Notes under the pieces: model-generated
Seen by the model: the letters and a program-made list of their open reading frames with translations, nothing else
Told to the model about the DNA's origin: nothing
Databases searched by the model: none
Translations under genes and position numbers: made by a program
Source: Sulfobacillus acidophilus
GTDB lineage: Bacteria; Bacillota; Sulfobacillia; Sulfobacillales; Sulfobacillaceae
Assembly (NCBI GenBank): GCA_003023745.1
Contig: PXYV01000007.1
Coordinates: 1-64,000 of the forward strand
Reading direction: 5' to 3'
DNA length: 64,000 nucleotides
Shown here: positions 56,392 through 64,000 of the stretch, in pieces
Position numbering within the stretch: position 1 is the stretch's first letter
Layout of the letters: each line of letters begins with the position of its first letter

Positions 56392-57435
56392 ATGCCAGGC
56401 ATCATTGACCGCTACCGAGACTACCTCGGCATCCCCAATATCCCTGCGATTACATTAGGCGAAGGCCACACGCCGCTCATCTCATGGGCGACATGGGAGC
56501 AAAGCGACATCTTTCTCAAACTGGAAGGCACCAACCCGACAGGATCCTTTAAAGACCGAGGGATGACGGTCGCCGTGAGCGTAGCTCTTTCGGAAGGTGC
56601 GCAAGCGGTGATTTGTGCCTCCACCGGCAACACCGCCGCATCCGCCGCAGCCTATGCCGGGCGTGCCGGGCTTCCGGCGTTCGTCGTGGCTCCTAAGGGC
56701 CGCATTACCCAAGAGAAGATGTTGCAAGCCTTGGTTCATGGCGCGACCTTTCTCACCGTCGAAGGGAACTTTGACGCGGCTTTGGCCGTCGTTCGCGCGA
56801 CCGCCCAAGCCAATCCGGCCATCGCGCTCGTGAATTCCGTCAATCCCTGGCGGCTGCGCGGACAAGAGACCGGAGCCTACGAAATTGTGGACGAACTGGG
56901 CCAGGCGCCCCAGGCGCTGGTTTTGCCAGTCGGCAACGCCGGAAATATTTCCGCGTACTTTCAGGGATTTCGCCGCTATGGCCGGGGAATTCCTCACATG
57001 TTTGGCATTCAGGCCCAAGGTGCCAGTCCGCTCGTGGCCGGGTATGACTTTGAAAACCCTGAAACGATTGCCTCGGCCATTCGCATTGGCAAACCCGCGA
57101 GCAAACACCTCGCGCAGGAAGCGGTCGCCCAATCGAACGGCGCCTTCCTCGCGGTATCCGACGAGGCCATTTTGCAGGCTCAGCGCGAGCTAGCCCGGGG
57201 TGGTGTCTTTGTTGAGCCCGCCTCGGCCACCGCCTATGCCGGCCTCAAGGTGTTGCGGGAACAAAAGCGCCTGCCGGCCGGACCGGTGGCTGCAATTTTA
57301 ACCGGTACCGGGCTCAAAGATGGGGACACACCGCGGCGGTGGGTGGACGTTAAAACACAATCCACCGATGCGGATCACTTGGAAGGCACGATTCGGGCCC
57401 TGTTGAAGGAGGGCACCGTCCATGTGGCACATTAA
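56392..57435 (+). CDS. thrC: Threonine synthase
   Basis: A 347-residue PLP enzyme converting O-phosphohomoserine to threonine, of the short Bacillus-type class. The PLP lysine is in PTGSFKDRGMTVAVS (about residue 48), and the phosphate-binding loop is LPVGNAGN near 180. ASTGNTAASAAAYAGRAG near 75 and VEPASATAYAGL near the end complete the fold-type II pattern. ATG with AGGCAGGAGG upstream. It overlaps thrB by 14 bp, giving translational coupling of the last two steps of threonine synthesis. Its transcription converges on the aspartokinase gene. Confidence 0.95.
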   Translation: MPGIIDRYRDYLGIPNIPAITLGEGHTPLISWATWEQSDIFLKLEGTNPTGSFKDRGMTVAVSVALSEGAQAVICASTGNTAASAAAYAGRAGLPAFVVAPKGRITQEKMLQALVHGATFLTVEGNFDAALAVVRATAQANPAIALVNSVNPWRLRGQETGAYEIVDELGQAPQALVLPVGNAGNISAYFQGFRRYGRGIPHMFGIQAQGASPLVAGYDFENPETIASAIRIGKPASKHLAQEAVAQSNGAFLAVSDEAILQAQRELARGGVFVEPASATAYAGLKVLREQKRLPAGPVAAILTGTGLKDGDTPRRWVDVKTQSTDADHLEGTIRALLKEGTVHVAH

Positions 57436-58402
57436 AGTGCCCGCTAGTACCGCCAATTTGGGATCGGGATTTGATGCACTGGGGATGGCATTAGCCTTGC
57501 CTTTGGAGTGTTGGTTTTCTCTGGGTGACGAACCCGAATTCGCGGTGCGCGGCCAAGGCGAGGGCATCGTCCCCGAAACTGAGCAAAATCTCGTCTGGAA
57601 AACCGCCACTCGGCTGCACCGCGACATGACCGGGCAGCCCATGCCCGCCGGCCGCCTCACTATTAAAAGTCGGATTCCGCTGGCGCGAGGTCTCGGCTCG
57701 AGTGCCGCCGCGATTGTGGCCGGGCTCATGTTGGCGAACACCTTTTTGTCGCCGCGGCTGACCCGCGAGCAGCTTTTGTCGTATGCCACCGCCTTGGAAG
57801 GTCATCCCGACAATGTGGCGGCCGCGCTTTACGGCGGATTTGTGCTGGCATGGGAACAGGAGGGGAAGGTGCGGGTGCGCAGTTATCCCGCACCGGAGTT
57901 GCGCTGTCTCTTGGTCATTCCCGATTACAAAGTCTCAACCGAAGACGCCCGCAAGGTTCTCCCCCAGACCGTGCCTTTGGCCGACGCCGTGTTCAACGCG
58001 CAGCGGCTGGCGCTTTGGATTGATGCCATCAATCGACGCGACTGGTCGCTCTTGCGCGAAGCGGGACAGGACCGATTGCACCAACCGTATCGCGAACACC
58101 TCGTACCCGGCATGACCCATCTTATTGCCGGAGCGCTGGACAACGGCGCCAGTTTTGCGGCCCTCTCAGGCTCCGGCCCGACGGTCTTAACCCTGGTCGA
58201 AGCGGACCGCGTTGACGCCGTTGCCCAGGCACTCAGCGGAATTGCCGCTAGTGCCGTTCCCGCGCCCATCGAATTGCACGACATCACACCCAGCTATTTC
58301 GGAGCGGAGTGTGTATTGGATGGATGGCAGTGGCACGCTGGAGAACGGATGGGCTTTAACAGCCGCGCCGACGAACATGTCGGCAATCCCACGTTCAATT
58401 AG
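57422..58402 (+). CDS. thrB: Homoserine kinase
   Basis: A 326-residue GHMP kinase phosphorylating homoserine. The N-terminal PASTANLGSGFDALGMAL is the homoserine-kinase signature, the ATP loop is PLARGLGSSAAAIVAGLM near 85-100, and the C-terminal SGSGPTVLTLV is the third GHMP motif. Start ATG at 57422 inside the end of thrC. Only 6 bp separate its stop from the convergent aspartokinase stop, with no room for separate terminators. Confidence 0.95.
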   Translation: MWHIKVPASTANLGSGFDALGMALALPLECWFSLGDEPEFAVRGQGEGIVPETEQNLVWKTATRLHRDMTGQPMPAGRLTIKSRIPLARGLGSSAAAIVAGLMLANTFLSPRLTREQLLSYATALEGHPDNVAAALYGGFVLAWEQEGKVRVRSYPAPELRCLLVIPDYKVSTEDARKVLPQTVPLADAVFNAQRLALWIDAINRRDWSLLREAGQDRLHQPYREHLVPGMTHLIAGALDNGASFAALSGSGPTVLTLVEADRVDAVAQALSGIAASAVPAPIELHDITPSYFGAECVLDGWQWHAGERMGFNSRADEHVGNPTFN

Positions 58403-58408
58403 GGATCG

Positions 58409-59626
58409 CTAACCCAAACCAAAGGCATCATGCACTTGATTCAAAGCCCGGGTAGCATCTGCGCGCGCCACGATACAAGATACTTTGATTTCCGACGTGC
58501 TAATCATTTGAATGTTGATGGAAGCATCAGCCAGAGCGCGAAACAACGTCGCGGCAACCCCCACGTGATTGCGCACGCCCGCTCCCACCGCCGACACCTT
58601 GGCGATATCGCCATCCACCACCAAGGCTGAGCCGCCCAACTCACGCAGGGTCTCTTCACACACAGCCTCGGCGCGGGCGCGATCGCGGTCAGCGACCGTC
58701 AGCGCAATGTCGGCGCGGGCGTTTTCATGGGACAGCGCTTGAAAAACCAGATCGATATTAATACCTGCCTGTGCCAGTCTTTCACACGCAAACGCCGCCA
58801 CCCCCGGTCGATCCGGCACACCAACCAGGCCCAGCTTGGTCAAGTGCACGTCCAACGCGACAGCCGTAACGGGGTGCGCGTCGTCGACATCGGTGATCTC
58901 GATACGGGTGCCTGGATCCGGTTCAAAGGTTGAGCGCGCCTGCACGGTGACCCCCGATTGGCGCGCGTACAGCACGGCTTGCGTCTGCAAGACCTGTGCA
59001 CCCTGCGACGCCAACTCCAGCATTTCATCGTACGAAAGCGACTGCAAGGCGCGGGCATTGGGAACCACGCGTGGGTCGGCGGTGAAGACACCGGCCACGT
59101 CGGAATAGATCTCGCACGAATCCGCGGTCAGCGCCGAAGCCAGGGCAATAGCCGTTAAGTCCGAACCCCCGCGGCCCAATGTGGTATAAAAGCCGTCCGC
59201 CGACACGCCTTGAAATCCCGTGACCACCGGAGTAGTGTGTTGCGCCAAGAGTTTTTCCAGCAACTGGGGCTTGACCTCGTGAATGCGGGCTTGTCCAAAC
59301 TCGCGATTAGTGTAAATGCCCGCCTGCGCCCCCGACAGTGCTTGCGCGGGAGTGCCGAGGCGGCTAAGCTCCATTGCCATTAAAGCAGCCGATTGCATTT
59401 CACCGGTCATCATCAAAAAATCCAAATTGCTCGGGGACTCGCCGCCCGATACCGCTTGGGCCCGTTCCAAGAGTTCGTCGGTGGTATCGCCCATCGCTGA
59501 GACAACCACCACCACGTCATGTCCGCTTTGCACCGTCTCATGCACCCGGCGAGCCACAGCTCGCAAAAGCTCCACATTTTTCAGCGAGCTTCCGCCAAAT
59601 TTTTGTACGACTCTCACTGTCATCAT
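58409..59626 (-). CDS. lysC: Aspartokinase
   Basis: A 405-residue single-polypeptide aspartate kinase. The kinase domain begins VVQKFGGSSLKN (residues about 6-17) and includes FQGVSADGFYTTLGRGGSDL with the substrate and ATP-binding residues. Two ACT domains follow from about residue 265 (LTKLGLVGVPDRPGVAAFAC, and VAATLFRALADASINIQMIS) and give allosteric control by lysine and/or threonine. Internal translation of a beta subunit, as in Bacillus, is possible but not shown. It supplies aspartyl phosphate to the pathway that ends at thrB and thrC, which face it across 6 bp. Confidence 0.95.
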   Translation of the reverse strand: MMTVRVVQKFGGSSLKNVELLRAVARRVHETVQSGHDVVVVVSAMGDTTDELLERAQAVSGGESPSNLDFLMMTGEMQSAALMAMELSRLGTPAQALSGAQAGIYTNREFGQARIHEVKPQLLEKLLAQHTTPVVTGFQGVSADGFYTTLGRGGSDLTAIALASALTADSCEIYSDVAGVFTADPRVVPNARALQSLSYDEMLELASQGAQVLQTQAVLYARQSGVTVQARSTFEPDPGTRIEITDVDDAHPVTAVALDVHLTKLGLVGVPDRPGVAAFACERLAQAGINIDLVFQALSHENARADIALTVADRDRARAEAVCEETLRELGGSALVVDGDIAKVSAVGAGVRNHVGVAATLFRALADASINIQMISTSEIKVSCIVARADATRALNQVHDAFGLG

Positions 59627-59697
59627 CCTCTTGTATTGTCACTGCTGCATCGTCTTGCCCGATCACACCGGGCCAGCCATGAAGATCATGCCGACTC

Positions 59698-61431
59698 TTA
59701 CTGACCCGCCGTGCGTCCTTGCAATACCGCGCCGGCCACCGCATCCACTGCCACCGGTTGTCCGTTGGCAAGCAGTGTGGTCGCATCCGTTACCCCGATA
59801 ATGGTGGGGATCCCCAAGGAAATTCCGATGATAGCGGCATGCGACGTGAGTCCTCCGGCCTCAACCACAATGGCCCGCGCCTTTTCCATGAGCGGCGTCC
59901 ACTCCGCGTCGGTATTGGGCACCACCAGCACTTTATCGGCGACGTCTTCTGGCTTCGCGGCATTCAAATCCGTTACAATCGCGACCAAGCCATGCACCTC
60001 GCCTTCAGGGCCCAGTCCCTGACCCCTTAGCAAAACCTCGCCGACGGTGACCACCCGCAGCACATTCGTGCTGCCCGCCTTGCCAACGGGCGCCCCGGCG
60101 GTTACGATGAGGCGATCGCCCACAGTCGCCCATCCCAGTTTAACCGCAATGGCGACAGATTCATCCACCATCCCCTCGAGAGTGGTATGGGTATTCATGA
60201 TTTGCGTGTTCAAGCCCCACACCAGCGTCAACCGCCGCGCCACCCGCTCATAGGGGGTCACGGCCAAAATCGGAACGTGCGGCCGGTGAGCCGCCATGGA
60301 TTGAGCGGTATGGCCGGACTCGGTTGCTGTCACGATTAAGCGCGCCTTCAGATCCTCGGCCGCCGTTAACGCCGCATGACACACGGCGTCCGTCACCGTA
60401 TCCGATCCGTAATGACCCGTTCCGTCCCCATCCCAGGGATGGGCCTCGCTGGCGACGGCTGTCCTGGCCATCACAGTGACCGCTTCAACCGGGTAGTCCC
60501 CGACCGCCGTCTCTTCGGACAGCATGACCGCATCGCTCCCCTCCAAGACGGCATGGGCAATATCCGTCACTTCTGCCCGCGTGGGGCGATTGGCGCGAAT
60601 CATCGACTCCAGCATTTGCGTGGCCGTGACGACCGGTTTTCCCGCAGCGTTGGCGGCGTCAATAATTTTCTTTTGCAGCCACGGAACATCTTCGGGCGGG
60701 TACTCCACGCCCAAATCGCCGCGCGCCACCATCAAGCCGTCGGACAGGCGGACGATCGTATCCAAATTTTCCATGGCTAGTTTGGTTTCGATTTTCGCCA
60801 TAATGGGGATGTCGGCCCCGCCCCACGATTCGACTTGCCGACGCACCTCGACCACATCGTCGGGCTGGCGAATAAAAGACGCCGCCACCCAATCAATGCC
60901 TTCTTCAATGCCCATCTGCAGCGCTTCCACGTCTTCTTGCGTCAAAACCGGCAGGGCCCACGCTTGTCCAGGCGATGTCACCTTCTTATTATCCGGCATA
61001 CGGCCGCCCTGCAGCACCCGCACCCGGGCCGGTTTTCCCTCCTGCACCACTTCCAGCACCAAATTGCCGTCACCGATCACCAGCCGGTGTCCTTTTTCCA
61101 GCAACTCTTCAAAACCCGCGATGGAGGGCACCAAATCCGCGTCAGGGCCAGCGCCCAAGGATAGCGTCGCATCCGGTTCTAACATCAACCCTTGCGGCGT
61201 TCGCGTCCGCAAACGCACTTCCGGCCCAGCCGTATCCAACATGATGCCTACGGGCCGCCCCGCTTCTTGTTCGACACGGCGAATCATGCGAATGACCTCG
61301 CGATGATGATCTACGGCCCCATGAGATAAATTAATGCGAGCCACATCCAGCCCGCTATCCACCAGCCGACGAAAAACGTCGGGCGCGGTGGAAGCGGGGC
61401 CCAATGTGACAACAATCTTTGTCTTGCGCAT
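59698..61431 (-). CDS. pyk: Pyruvate kinase with C-terminal PEP-utilising domain
   Basis: 577 residues, the long Bacillus/Geobacillus-type enzyme. The N-terminus TKIVVTLGPAS, RINLSHGAVDHH, and the catalytic loop IMAKIETKLAMENLD (Lys and Glu of the metal site) are followed by GDLGVE and PVVTATQMLESMI. The last 100 residues contain GGLTSHAAIIGISLGIPTII, the PEP-utilising phosphohistidine-type domain, which keeps its histidine. It converts PEP to pyruvate with ATP formation. ATG at 61431; a ribosome site is weak. It lies 71 bp downstream of lysC on the same strand. Confidence 0.95.
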   Translation of the reverse strand: MRKTKIVVTLGPASTAPDVFRRLVDSGLDVARINLSHGAVDHHREVIRMIRRVEQEAGRPVGIMLDTAGPEVRLRTRTPQGLMLEPDATLSLGAGPDADLVPSIAGFEELLEKGHRLVIGDGNLVLEVVQEGKPARVRVLQGGRMPDNKKVTSPGQAWALPVLTQEDVEALQMGIEEGIDWVAASFIRQPDDVVEVRRQVESWGGADIPIMAKIETKLAMENLDTIVRLSDGLMVARGDLGVEYPPEDVPWLQKKIIDAANAAGKPVVTATQMLESMIRANRPTRAEVTDIAHAVLEGSDAVMLSEETAVGDYPVEAVTVMARTAVASEAHPWDGDGTGHYGSDTVTDAVCHAALTAAEDLKARLIVTATESGHTAQSMAAHRPHVPILAVTPYERVARRLTLVWGLNTQIMNTHTTLEGMVDESVAIAVKLGWATVGDRLIVTAGAPVGKAGSTNVLRVVTVGEVLLRGQGLGPEGEVHGLVAIVTDLNAAKPEDVADKVLVVPNTDAEWTPLMEKARAIVVEAGGLTSHAAIIGISLGIPTIIGVTDATTLLANGQPVAVDAVAGAVLQGRTAGQ

Positions 61432-62227
61432 AAAATGGCCCCCCGGCGAGTATAGTCACGAGCATTATATCGCTCATGCACCTCACCTGGCGAACTTTCT
61501 GGCAGGAAAGCAAGATAACGGATCTCCGATACTTTGTTACTTGCGACGTTGCGCGGGCCATATGGGGCCCGAGGTGCATGAGCCAGACGAAGAGCCGGTA
61601 GGTTAAATCCAGATTGCATGATGGCTCCCTGTCCAACAACGTCAGAGTTTTTTACGGAGGAGATCATCTTATTTCGGCTCACCCTCTTAGCAAAGCGCCT
61701 TAACCCATCCTCATGGCACATGGCACAACACTATCTCCCTGCTGGTTGTTTAATCCAGCTCTTGGCTGGTCTCCCCTGGCCTTTGGCATGGCGTGAGATT
61801 TCACGATATTACGCTTAACAGAGTATGCATAAAAGCCGGAAGGGAATCACCGTGCTGAAGTGCCCCGAGAATCCGCAATCAGAGGTGGTACGAAGACTAG
61901 ACGGCAACCGAAATCGCAGCGGTTTCGGTCAGCCTGTAAGGTGACACTGCGTGCCCTTCCGGAGTCCTTAGCGTTGAGCTCATAGCCTTTTCTGCTCGTA
62001 GCTGACGTCCTGTAAACGACGCCACCATGACTCTGACCCGGCGCCTATCGCCGATAGGCCGTGCCGGAGTTGGCGGTCCCGACCTCCGATTGTGTACGGA
62101 TGGGGCATGCTGGTTACACCGGCCATGAAGAACGGCTCCGCAAAAATCGACGATTAATCCGATACGCCAATTTCTCTGAATAGAGTGGCCGCCCAGCACG
62201 GGCAAAGACTGGGTCGCGGGCCGCCTC
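61432..62227. other. Long stretch without a supported gene
   Basis: Short frames on both strands, none with a ribosome site plus motif. A short inverted repeat, CCTATCGCCGATAGG, is visible at 62043-62057. Likely decayed DNA plus the leader of pyruvate kinase. Confidence 0.4.
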
Positions 62228-63250
62228 TTACGAGGACCAGGGATGTAATCGCGGCAGAGATGCCAATGCGCGCGTCACCGGCGCCGATTTGAGCCAGCTC
62301 TCAAACGCTTTTAAACGCGGATCACCCATCCACTCGGCCCGCGTGACCCACTCGTAGGGCTCATGCGCCCACTGCTTGAAGGGAAGGCCGAGCGCCCCTG
62401 CCACGGCGCCCAGTCCCACGCCGGCTAAATTTGGATGAATACTGATATAGCGCGCGATGGCCCAGTGTGAGTCCAATTCCACCGTGATCGGCTGCTCCAG
62501 CGGTGTTTGGCGTTGCGATCGTTCAAACAGCGCACGCGCTTCACTGCCGCGTTCCCGCAGCACCCAGCCATCGGGCTTCTCTAACGCCCCCATCACTCCC
62601 GTCTCCCAATACAGGTAGGGCCAGCGCTGGGTTTCAAAGGGCAGATGGGCAATCAAGTCATTATAGCGGCCACTCGCTTCATCGTAGAGATGCGTGCCCG
62701 CCACCTGCACCTCGCTGCGCGAAAGCGCGGCAATCGCTGCCTCACTGCCCATCGAGAAGATATAGAGGTGCATCTCTGGATGGGGCGTGCGTTGCCACAG
62801 CCACTCCAAGAACGGATCGCAGCCCGCCACAAAGAGTGTTTTGAGCGGGTCGGCCGATCCCGGCACCTCCACCAAGGTGCCACGCCCCGCATCCCACACG
62901 GCATCCACAGCGAATTGCGGCGCTAACTGCCCCGCCTCGGCCAATAGCAGGTGACCCGCCATGCGGCTCCACACCACCGGAGTGGCATCGGGCGGCACCG
63001 CGCGTCGCAACCATCGCATTCGGGCATCGACTCGATCCAGCTGCCGATCCAGATCGTCCAAGGTCCACCCCAGTGCGTGAGCCAATTGGCTCGCCAGGGT
63101 CAATTGCGGCATCCGCCTTCCCGCCTCGATTTCGGCTAAATTTTGACGGGATGTGCCGATGCGATCCGCCAAGGCGTTTTGACTCAATCCCAATTCCCGT
63201 CGACGGCGGCGAATGGCATCGCCAAATTGCTCATAGCGTTCCAACTCCAT
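62228..63250 (-). CDS. XRE-type regulator with substrate-binding-like sensor domain
   Basis: About 340 residues. Residues about 10-65 form an XRE helix-turn-helix (RRRRRELGLSQNALADRIGT, SRQNLAEIEAGRRMPQL). The remainder has the order of a periplasmic-binding-protein-like domain (TLFVAGCDPFLEWLWQR, FSMGSEAAIAALS, VQVAGTHLYDEASGRYND). Such HTH-PBP proteins sit beside molybdate/tungstate or similar ABC transporters and repress them. Here the upstream gene encodes an ABC ATPase and ends at the longest start frame of this gene (4-bp overlap). I place the start at the ATG 63250, after GGGAAGGG. Ligand is inferred from context only. Confidence 0.85.
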   Translation of the reverse strand: MELERYEQFGDAIRRRRRELGLSQNALADRIGTSRQNLAEIEAGRRMPQLTLASQLAHALGWTLDDLDRQLDRVDARMRWLRRAVPPDATPVVWSRMAGHLLLAEAGQLAPQFAVDAVWDAGRGTLVEVPGSADPLKTLFVAGCDPFLEWLWQRTPHPEMHLYIFSMGSEAAIAALSRSEVQVAGTHLYDEASGRYNDLIAHLPFETQRWPYLYWETGVMGALEKPDGWVLRERGSEARALFERSQRQTPLEQPITVELDSHWAIARYISIHPNLAGVGLGAVAGALGLPFKQWAHEPYEWVTRAEWMGDPRLKAFESWLKSAPVTRALASLPRLHPWSS

Positions 63251-63264
63251 ATGAGCCCTTCCCT

Positions 63265-63996
63265 TCACGTCACCACCACCCCGCGCACATACACGTCCAG
63301 CGTTGACGAATCAGCCCATGACCCGTCGGGTTTACGCACCGCAAACAACTCGCGCCCCTGATGGGTAGGCACCCGCACCGTGATCTCGTGCGCCCCCTTT
63401 TTCACCATCGTGACTCGCACCCGTTGACCCGGAGGCACGCTGTCCACATCGTGCGCTTGAAGGGCGAGATCGGTATCGCCAACCCGCAAAAGCGCCACGT
63501 AACCGACTAACGCTGCCACTTCCCAACTTCTGGGATCAGCGACAATCTCCGCTGGGGTGCCGTCGCGCAACAATGTTCCGGCCGCCATAATCAAAACGCG
63601 GTCAGCAAAATGAGCGACATCCGCAAATTGGTGTGTCGTCAGGATCACCAGCCGATCAGGGTCGGCATCGGCCCATTGTTGAAGCCCTGTCGAAATGCGT
63701 TCGCGAGACGGCGCGTCAATTTGGCTCAACGCCTCGTCGAGCGCCAGAATTTGCGGTTTAGCGGCCAGTGCCCGCAAAATGGCCGCGCGCTGTTGTTGGC
63801 CGCCTGACATCGCTAGCGGCTTTTTGTCTAAAAACTCCTTGGCATCCAACCATGTGACCCATTGCCGCAATTCGGGATCTGTGTCCAAACGGCCGCCCAA
63901 AACCCATTGGACCTGCTGACGCACGGTGCGGTGGGTAAAGAGCGTCGGCTCTTGCGGCACCCACGTCAACGGCCGTTTCCAGGGCGGCCCCGTCAA
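63265..63996 (-). CDS. ABC transporter ATP-binding protein (molybdate/tungstate-like), cut by window edge
   Basis: The visible 243 residues lack Walker A, which lies beyond the right edge. Present are the Q-loop TWVPQEPTLFTH, the signature AMSGGQQQRAAILRALA, Walker B ILALDEALSQID and the switch-histidine segment LVILTTHQFADVAHFADRVL. After position 165 there is a C-terminal TOBE-like beta domain (GQRVRVTMVKKGAHEITVRV), typical of ModC/WtpC/TupC-type importers. It is co-transcribed with an XRE/binding-domain regulator. Oxyanion specificity is inference. Confidence 0.88.
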   Translation of the reverse strand: MTGPPWKRPLTWVPQEPTLFTHRTVRQQVQWVLGGRLDTDPELRQWVTWLDAKEFLDKKPLAMSGGQQQRAAILRALAAKPQILALDEALSQIDAPSRERISTGLQQWADADPDRLVILTTHQFADVAHFADRVLIMAAGTLLRDGTPAEIVADPRSWEVAALVGYVALLRVGDTDLALQAHDVDSVPPGQRVRVTMVKKGAHEITVRVPTHQGRELFAVRKPDGSWADSSTLDVYVRGVVVT

Positions 63997-64000
63997 TCCA

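Noticed and set aside
61897-62205. Minus-strand frame of 102 codons upstream of pyruvate kinase
   Set aside because: Low-quality composition without a start signal or recognisable domain.
1-64000. CRISPR array, tRNA, rRNA
   Set aside because: I saw no regularly spaced direct repeats and no tRNA-like cloverleaf or rRNA segment while reading. A tool search could still find a degenerate tRNA.

Overview
The window looks like a chromosome segment of an acidophilic, CO2-fixing Firmicute, most likely Sulfobacillus or a close relative. This rests on Gram-positive-style ribosome binding sites, frequent GTG/TTG starts, a Bacillus-type pyruvate kinase with a PEP-utilising tail, many acyl-CoA ligases and IS607 elements, and a DabAB inorganic-carbon pump. 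The genus is an inference; no rRNA or tRNA gene is present. Intact genes sit in islands separated by long stretches of decayed DNA rich in transposase relics.

Layout. 0-9 kb: an alpha/beta hydrolase, a dead acyl-CoA ligase, a secreted collagen-like protein, and an IS607 relic whose tnpB is split by a 1.93-kb transposase-less cassette. The cassette has terminal inverted repeats and an 8-bp target duplication, and carries a HepT/MntA toxin-antitoxin pair plus a membrane-anchored protein. A glycosyltransferase follows. 9.4-13.8 kb: dabB-dabA behind a good sigma-A-like promoter. 14.6-24 kb: acyl-CoA dehydrogenase, an IS607 copy (tnpA intact, tnpB frameshifted), a fatty-acid CoA ligase, a secreted protein with a sorting-signal-like tail, an SDR, and an IS66-like relic.

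24.3-37.1 kb: an acyl-CoA catabolic cluster. One leftward run encodes two thiolase-like proteins, a DUF35 partner, enoyl-CoA hydratase, an isovaleryl-type acyl-CoA dehydrogenase, two acyl-CoA ligases, a TetR regulator and a hotdog thioesterase. A rightward run encodes acetoacetyl-CoA synthetase and a CaiB-type CoA-transferase. The two runs diverge from overlapping promoters lying on one palindrome. The run has no 3-hydroxyacyl-CoA dehydrogenase, and the thiolase-like proteins have altered catalytic motifs, which suggests aldolase-type chain cleavage.

37.4-40.4 kb: three transposase or resolvase relics. 40.6-47.8 kb: housekeeping and accessory metabolism (FolC, P450, aldo/keto reductase, NadE, PurU, a YbjQ-like protein). 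47.8-56 kb: an accessory region with a GNAT relic, an IS4-type relic, a DUF3800 protein, two broken tyrosine recombinases, an orphan peptide-binding protein, a nucleoside deoxyribosyltransferase-like protein and a ClpP-fold serine proteinase with a small partner. 56.4-61.4 kb: thrC-thrB facing aspartokinase and pyruvate kinase. 62.2-64 kb: an XRE regulator with a ligand-binding-like domain, co-transcribed with an ABC ATPase cut by the window edge, probably for molybdate or tungstate.
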